This document shows, piece by piece, positions 13,801 to 16,798 of a stretch of 16,798 bases of DNA (position 1 is the stretch's first letter; every line of letters starts with the position of its first letter). Made by a program: the position numbers and the translations under genes. The DNA is from Gammaproteobacteria bacterium UBA3532 (lineage in GTDB: Bacteria; Pseudomonadota; Gammaproteobacteria; Enterobacterales; UBA3532). The stretch lies in contig DFOV01000216.1 of assembly GCA_002376965.1 (NCBI GenBank), positions 1 through 16,798 on the forward strand. Reading direction: 5' to 3'. Under the pieces are notes generated by a model. The model saw only the letters and a program-made list of their open reading frames with translations. It was not told the DNA's origin and searched no databases.

Positions 13801-15516
13801 TCTTCGGCTATGCAACATTTTATATCCTCCGTATTAAAGCCTATTGGATCTCTTGTGATGGTGGTCTGCGTAATAAGTATTGCCGCTTGCAGCAAGCCAG
13901 ACATTCCCAAGAGACCAGAGCTACCAGAATCGCCCTACCCACTTCATTTAGAAAAGCTATACCCGCCAGCTAGCGACGTCACGCCGTGGTGGGAAGACGC
14001 CATATTTTATCAGGTCTTCGTACGCTCTTTTTACGACACGCGACAAGGCGAACTGGCAGATGACGGTATCGGCGACTTGCCCGGCTTGATTGAAAAGCTG
14101 GACTATCTTAATGATGGCGACCCAACAACCGACACCGATCTTGGCGTCAACGCCATCTGGTTAATGCCGATAAATCCATCTGAAAGCTACCATGGCTACG
14201 ATGTTACTAATTATTATGATGTTAACCCAGAATATGGCAGCCTGGATGATATGCGCCTGTTAGTCAGTGAAGCCCACAAACGAGGCATGCGCGTTATTAT
14301 CGATCTAGTGATAAACCATACCTCTGACGAACACCCATGGTTTGAGCATGCCAAAGATCAAAACTCACCTTATCACTCCTGGTATAAATGGGCTTATGAA
14401 CAACAGGGCTGGCGCGGATTTCAGGGACAATATGTGTGGCATGAGCTCAAATGGTGGGATCGCGGCTGGGGCCAGTTGAATTACCTGACCTACTATGGTG
14501 TATTTGGCAAACACATGCCCGATCTCAACCTCAGTGATCCCGCCCCTACTCAAGCCATTTACGACATTGTCGATTTCTGGCTATCCGACATTCGGGTTGA
14601 TGGATTTCGGTTAGATGCCCTGCGCCATTTAGTCAACATTGACAAAGAAAATCAGGTCGATACCGAAGAAACGCATGAATGGCTACGCCAGTTCTACCAG
14701 CATTACAAATCGATAAATCCCGAGGCATTCACCGTTGGTGAAGTCTGGGCTCATAGCAACGTATTGCGCGATTATTATCCTAATCAAATGGATCTGGCCT
14801 TTGAATTCGATCTGGGCGGCGATATTATTCGCGGTCTTGACTATGGTGAGCGCCAGTATATCGATAAGGCACTCAAGCAAACATTGGATATTTTCCAGGA
14901 TCAACACTTCGCGACCTTTCTTTCCAACCATGATCAAAACAGGGTCATGACCCAATTGATGAAAGATAAAGAAAAAGCCAAAGGCGCTGCCCATGTCCTA
15001 TTCAGCCTTCCAGGCACCCCCTTTATCTATTACGGTGAAGAGATCGGGTTATCCGGTAAAAAGCCCGATCGCCAGATACGAACGCCAATGCAATGGGATG
15101 GTTCAGATTATTCAGGTTTTTCTACCAGCTCCACCTGGCAAAATGTAAAGCGCTACTACCCTAAAGTTAACGTAGCGCTACAACAACAGCAGCCTAACTC
15201 CTTTCTATCTATCTATAAAAAGTTAATCAGGCTCCGCCAACAAAATCCTGTGTTAACTCATGGTGATGTTGAGTTTATATCGCTAGGTGATGAGCGCCTG
15301 TTTTCGATCAAGCGCAGTGATAAACACCAAACGTTATGGGTCATCAGTAACTTGGACAAGGAGCCACAAACTATCTCTCTTGATGGCATTACGCCACAGC
15401 CAGTTGTGCTCGATTTATTGTCGAATCAATCAGTTAATACCTTGAGTTTAGAGCTGGCGGGATTCCAAACACGATGGCTGGTTGCTGCACCGCAATCAGA
15501 AGTGGCTAATCAATAG
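13792..15516 (+). CDS. Alpha-amylase family (GH13) lipoprotein
   Basis: A GH13 enzyme with a lipoprotein signal: a hydrophobic stretch LVMVVCVISIAA then Cys33 (numbered from 13792), followed by Ser, which favours outer-membrane sorting. The barrel opens at WWEDAIFYQVFVRSFYD. Region I is DLVINH, the nucleophile is D275 in GFRLD, the acid/base E317 is in VGEVW, and D381 is in LSNHD. IYYGEEIG and the QIRTPMQWD block are typical of alpha-amylases and oligosaccharide glucosidases that act on maltodextrins. It is expected to cut starch-like glucans at the cell surface or in the periplasm, feeding the cytoplasmic MalZ-like enzyme. The frame opens at a GTG at 13759, but this lies inside the inverted-repeat stem; ATGs at 13792 and 13810 are both possible and neither has a good Shine-Dalgarno. 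The exact GH13 subfamily is not resolved. Confidence 0.88.
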   Translation: MFKSSAMQHFISSVLKPIGSLVMVVCVISIAACSKPDIPKRPELPESPYPLHLEKLYPPASDVTPWWEDAIFYQVFVRSFYDTRQGELADDGIGDLPGLIEKLDYLNDGDPTTDTDLGVNAIWLMPINPSESYHGYDVTNYYDVNPEYGSLDDMRLLVSEAHKRGMRVIIDLVINHTSDEHPWFEHAKDQNSPYHSWYKWAYEQQGWRGFQGQYVWHELKWWDRGWGQLNYLTYYGVFGKHMPDLNLSDPAPTQAIYDIVDFWLSDIRVDGFRLDALRHLVNIDKENQVDTEETHEWLRQFYQHYKSINPEAFTVGEVWAHSNVLRDYYPNQMDLAFEFDLGGDIIRGLDYGERQYIDKALKQTLDIFQDQHFATFLSNHDQNRVMTQLMKDKEKAKGAAHVLFSLPGTPFIYYGEEIGLSGKKPDRQIRTPMQWDGSDYSGFSTSSTWQNVKRYYPKVNVALQQQQPNSFLSIYKKLIRLRQQNPVLTHGDVEFISLGDERLFSIKRSDKHQTLWVISNLDKEPQTISLDGITPQPVVLDLLSNQSVNTLSLELAGFQTRWLVAAPQSEVANQ

Positions 15517-15576
15517 ACAATTTCTATTAGCAGATCCAGCTGTACTTTGTATACTTGTGAACCAGTTGTCAGTATC

Positions 15577-15630
15577 TTTTCGCGGTTATATCTACACTAA
15601 GAATGACCTAATCATCCCTTAACGCGAAAA
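15577..15630. repeat. Inverted repeat TTTTCGCG / CGCGAAAA before the small lipoprotein gene
   Basis: TTTTCGCG (15577-15584) and CGCGAAAA (15623-15630) are perfect 8-bp arms separated by 38 bp. After one bulged base (15585) the pairing continues for three A-T pairs. The T- and A-runs are on the outside in the wrong order for an intrinsic terminator. It lies in the 142-bp gap between the amylase and the small lipoprotein and could be a regulator site. Nothing else is clear in this gap. Confidence 0.35.
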
Positions 15631-15658
15631 GCCATTACAAATAATTCGGGGTTCCATT

Positions 15659-15925
15659 TTGCTAGCTATAATTCAACGTTTTGGTATTTTATTGAGCATA
15701 ATTTTAGTATCGGGCTGTAGCAGTACCCATTTTATTAATCGCACTGTGTACGAAGGGCTATTCACCTTTTATGGTGACCGTCATCAAGATTCGATGTTTT
15801 TGAAAGACGGAACTGCCGATTGTACCAATCGACCCAACTTCGATTATCAAGACTACGTGTGGCAAAAAGAGCGCTTCATAAATAATACAATGCCAGAGTT
15901 TGATTACTCTATCGTCGATAATTGA
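15659..15925 (+). CDS. Small lipoprotein of unknown function
   Basis: An 88-aa protein with a clear lipoprotein signal: a short hydrophobic segment, then lipobox LVSGC with Cys20, followed by Ser-Ser, which favours outer-membrane sorting. The mature part is only 69 residues, rich in Phe/Tyr and Asp, with one further Cys (C55) that could pair between molecules. No family is recognised. The start is a TTG at 15659 with GGGG 7 nt before it; no ATG lies before the lipobox in this frame. It is followed after 97 bp by a GlrK/QseE-like kinase. In enterobacteria a lipoprotein (QseG) lies next to that kinase, but downstream and much larger, so any functional link here is only positional. Confidence 0.6.
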   Translation: MLAIIQRFGILLSIILVSGCSSTHFINRTVYEGLFTFYGDRHQDSMFLKDGTADCTNRPNFDYQDYVWQKERFINNTMPEFDYSIVDN

Positions 15926-15929
15926 TACC

Positions 15930-15950
15930 GATCTATTTTAGATCAGTTTT
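15930..15950 (+). terminator. Weak possible terminator after the small lipoprotein gene
   Basis: GATCTA (15930-15935) and TAGATC (15939-15944) form a 6-bp AT-rich stem with a TTT loop, followed by AGTTTT. It is short and the T-tract is only four long, so termination may be inefficient. Confidence 0.3.
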
Positions 15951-15984
15951 AGCGCACAACAATCCCACAGAAAAGTTCAAGCGA

Positions 15985-15993
15985 TGCTATACT
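15985..15993 (+). promoter_or_regulatory. Candidate extended -10 promoter of the GlrK/QseE-like kinase gene
   Basis: TGCTATACT has the extended -10 TG and a TATACT hexamer (5 of 6). It lies 29 bp before the ATG at 16023, giving a short leader of about 23 nt. No good -35 is visible at 16-18 bp. Confidence 0.5.
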
Positions 15994-16022
15994 TTCGCCA
16001 CTCTCTAGCAGCTTGATACGGC

Positions 16023-16798
16023 ATGAAGTTACTCCGCCCCAACTCAATTGTTCAATTACTAAGCCTTGGATTTTGTTTAGCCATTCTGCCGCTGGTGGTA
16101 GCGCTTTCTAATAGCCTATCCTACTTTCAATCCCAGTCAGAAAGAAGCCAAACCGCCATAACAGAAGTGGTATCTGCTACCCGAGCCAGTCAACAGATCA
16201 GCTCGGTACTCTTTGACATGGAGCGAACAGCTAGACAGTACCGAGTATTACAAACACCGGCCCTACTGGAAATTTTCAATCAACAAGCGGAATCGGTAGT
16301 CAACGATTTGCTGGTGTTGTCTCCATTACTCCCAGATAAAAAGTCACAATTAATTATCGAGTCACTAAAAAGGGAATTAACCGCACTTAACCAATCGTTA
16401 CGGCTGCCCCCGGATGACTCCTCAGACTTATTAGACAAACAATTTGGTCAGCTGCATTTTTTGGCGAGCGAGCTTAATACACTGCGTGAAGCCTTGGTCG
16501 ATCAACATATTACCGAAGTTTCTCAGCAAACTCAGGCATCTCGCAAACAGCTTCGAAAAACCAGCGCTTGGGCCATTCCATCTACCATTACCTTAGTGGT
16601 GTTGGCCCTCCTGATAATCATGCCACCAATGCGTCGCCTCCACCAAAGCATTCGTCGTCTCGGCGAAGGTGACATGCATACCGCTATACAAGTCAAAGGC
16701 CCCAAAGACATTCGGGCCTTGGGGGAGCAATTAGACTGGTTAAGAATTCGCCTGAATCAGCTAGAACAGGAAAAGCAGCTCTTTCTACGCCAAATGTC
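16023..16798 (+). CDS. GlrK/QseE-like sensor histidine kinase, N-terminal part
   Basis: 258 codons are present before the right edge cuts the gene. TM1 is at about 10-32, a mostly helical periplasmic domain at 33-180, TM2 at about 182-201, and a HAMP domain at about 201-250 (PPMRRLHQSIRRLGEGDM, then IRALGEQLDWLRIRLNQL). The last residues, EQEKQLFLRQM, are the start of a HisKA helix just before the expected SHELKTP. This layout matches GlrK/QseE, the sensor of the GlrK-GlrR (QseE-QseF) envelope-stress system with a sigma54-type response regulator. The kinase core and any downstream regulator are outside the window. The ATG at 16023 lacks a strong Shine-Dalgarno but directly precedes TM1. An extended -10 promoter lies just upstream. 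Confidence 0.8.
   Translation, partial: MKLLRPNSIVQLLSLGFCLAILPLVVALSNSLSYFQSQSERSQTAITEVVSATRASQQISSVLFDMERTARQYRVLQTPALLEIFNQQAESVVNDLLVLSPLLPDKKSQLIIESLKRELTALNQSLRLPPDDSSDLLDKQFGQLHFLASELNTLREALVDQHITEVSQQTQASRKQLRKTSAWAIPSTITLVVLALLIIMPPMRRLHQSIRRLGEGDMHTAIQVKGPKDIRALGEQLDWLRIRLNQLEQEKQLFLRQM

Noticed and set aside
15516..15540. Short ATAG/CTAT hairpin after the amylase stop
   Set aside because: It has only four A/T-rich pairs and no T-tract, so it is not called a terminator.
1..16798. Mobile element, prophage, CRISPR, tRNA or rRNA
   Set aside because: No transposase, integrase, terminal repeats, spaced direct repeats, tRNA cloverleaf or rRNA-like sequence was recognised on either strand.

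Overview
The window reads as chromosomal DNA of a free-living, probably marine, gammaproteobacterium. Evidence: a full-length CCA-adding enzyme with an HD domain laid out as in E. coli Cca, a PpnP (YaiE) homologue, a MalZ-like maltodextrin glucosidase, a GlrK/QseE-like sensor kinase, and an RND/MMPL exporter paired with a LolA-like protein. No tRNA, rRNA, insertion sequence, phage gene or CRISPR array is visible. Placement below class level is not safe from this window.

Layout. 1-2711 (minus): an exporter operon, with an 861-aa RND/MMPL permease followed by a LolA-like lipoprotein-sorting protein cut by the window edge. 2798-3358 (plus): a SprT-like zinc protease. 3365-4279 (minus): an EamA/DMT transporter. 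4280-4596 is the only gene-free stretch over 300 bp. It holds a minus-strand leader for the EamA gene, with an intrinsic terminator and an upstream segment able to form a mutually exclusive antiterminator. It also holds back-to-back promoters for the EamA gene and cca. 4597-6677 (plus): cca overlapping by 4 bp a rhodanese-methyltransferase fusion with G7 and G8 tracts. 6746-8588 (plus): SMP-30/gluconolactonase, gluconokinase and ppnP. 8681-10537 (minus): cytoplasmic MalZ-like enzyme, facing ppnP across a bidirectional terminator. 10694-13707 (plus): HDOD protein and hybrid kinase, 2 bp apart. 13792-15516 (plus): alpha-amylase lipoprotein. 15659-15925 (plus): small lipoprotein of unknown role. 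16023-end (plus): GlrK/QseE-like kinase, cut just before its phospho-acceptor His.

How the genes may work together (inference): the lipid-anchored amylase would cut starch or maltodextrin outside the cytoplasm, the MalZ-like enzyme would release glucose inside, and the lactonase and gluconokinase would pass oxidised glucose to 6-phosphogluconate. The HDOD/hybrid-kinase pair between the two amylase genes is a possible regulator, by position only.

The strongest undescribed candidate is the EamA leader. Two long pairings upstream of the terminator are compatible with each other and exclude the terminator. All three imperfect positions are G-U wobbles in the minus-strand RNA but A-C mismatches in the plus-strand RNA, which points to selected RNA structure on the minus strand.
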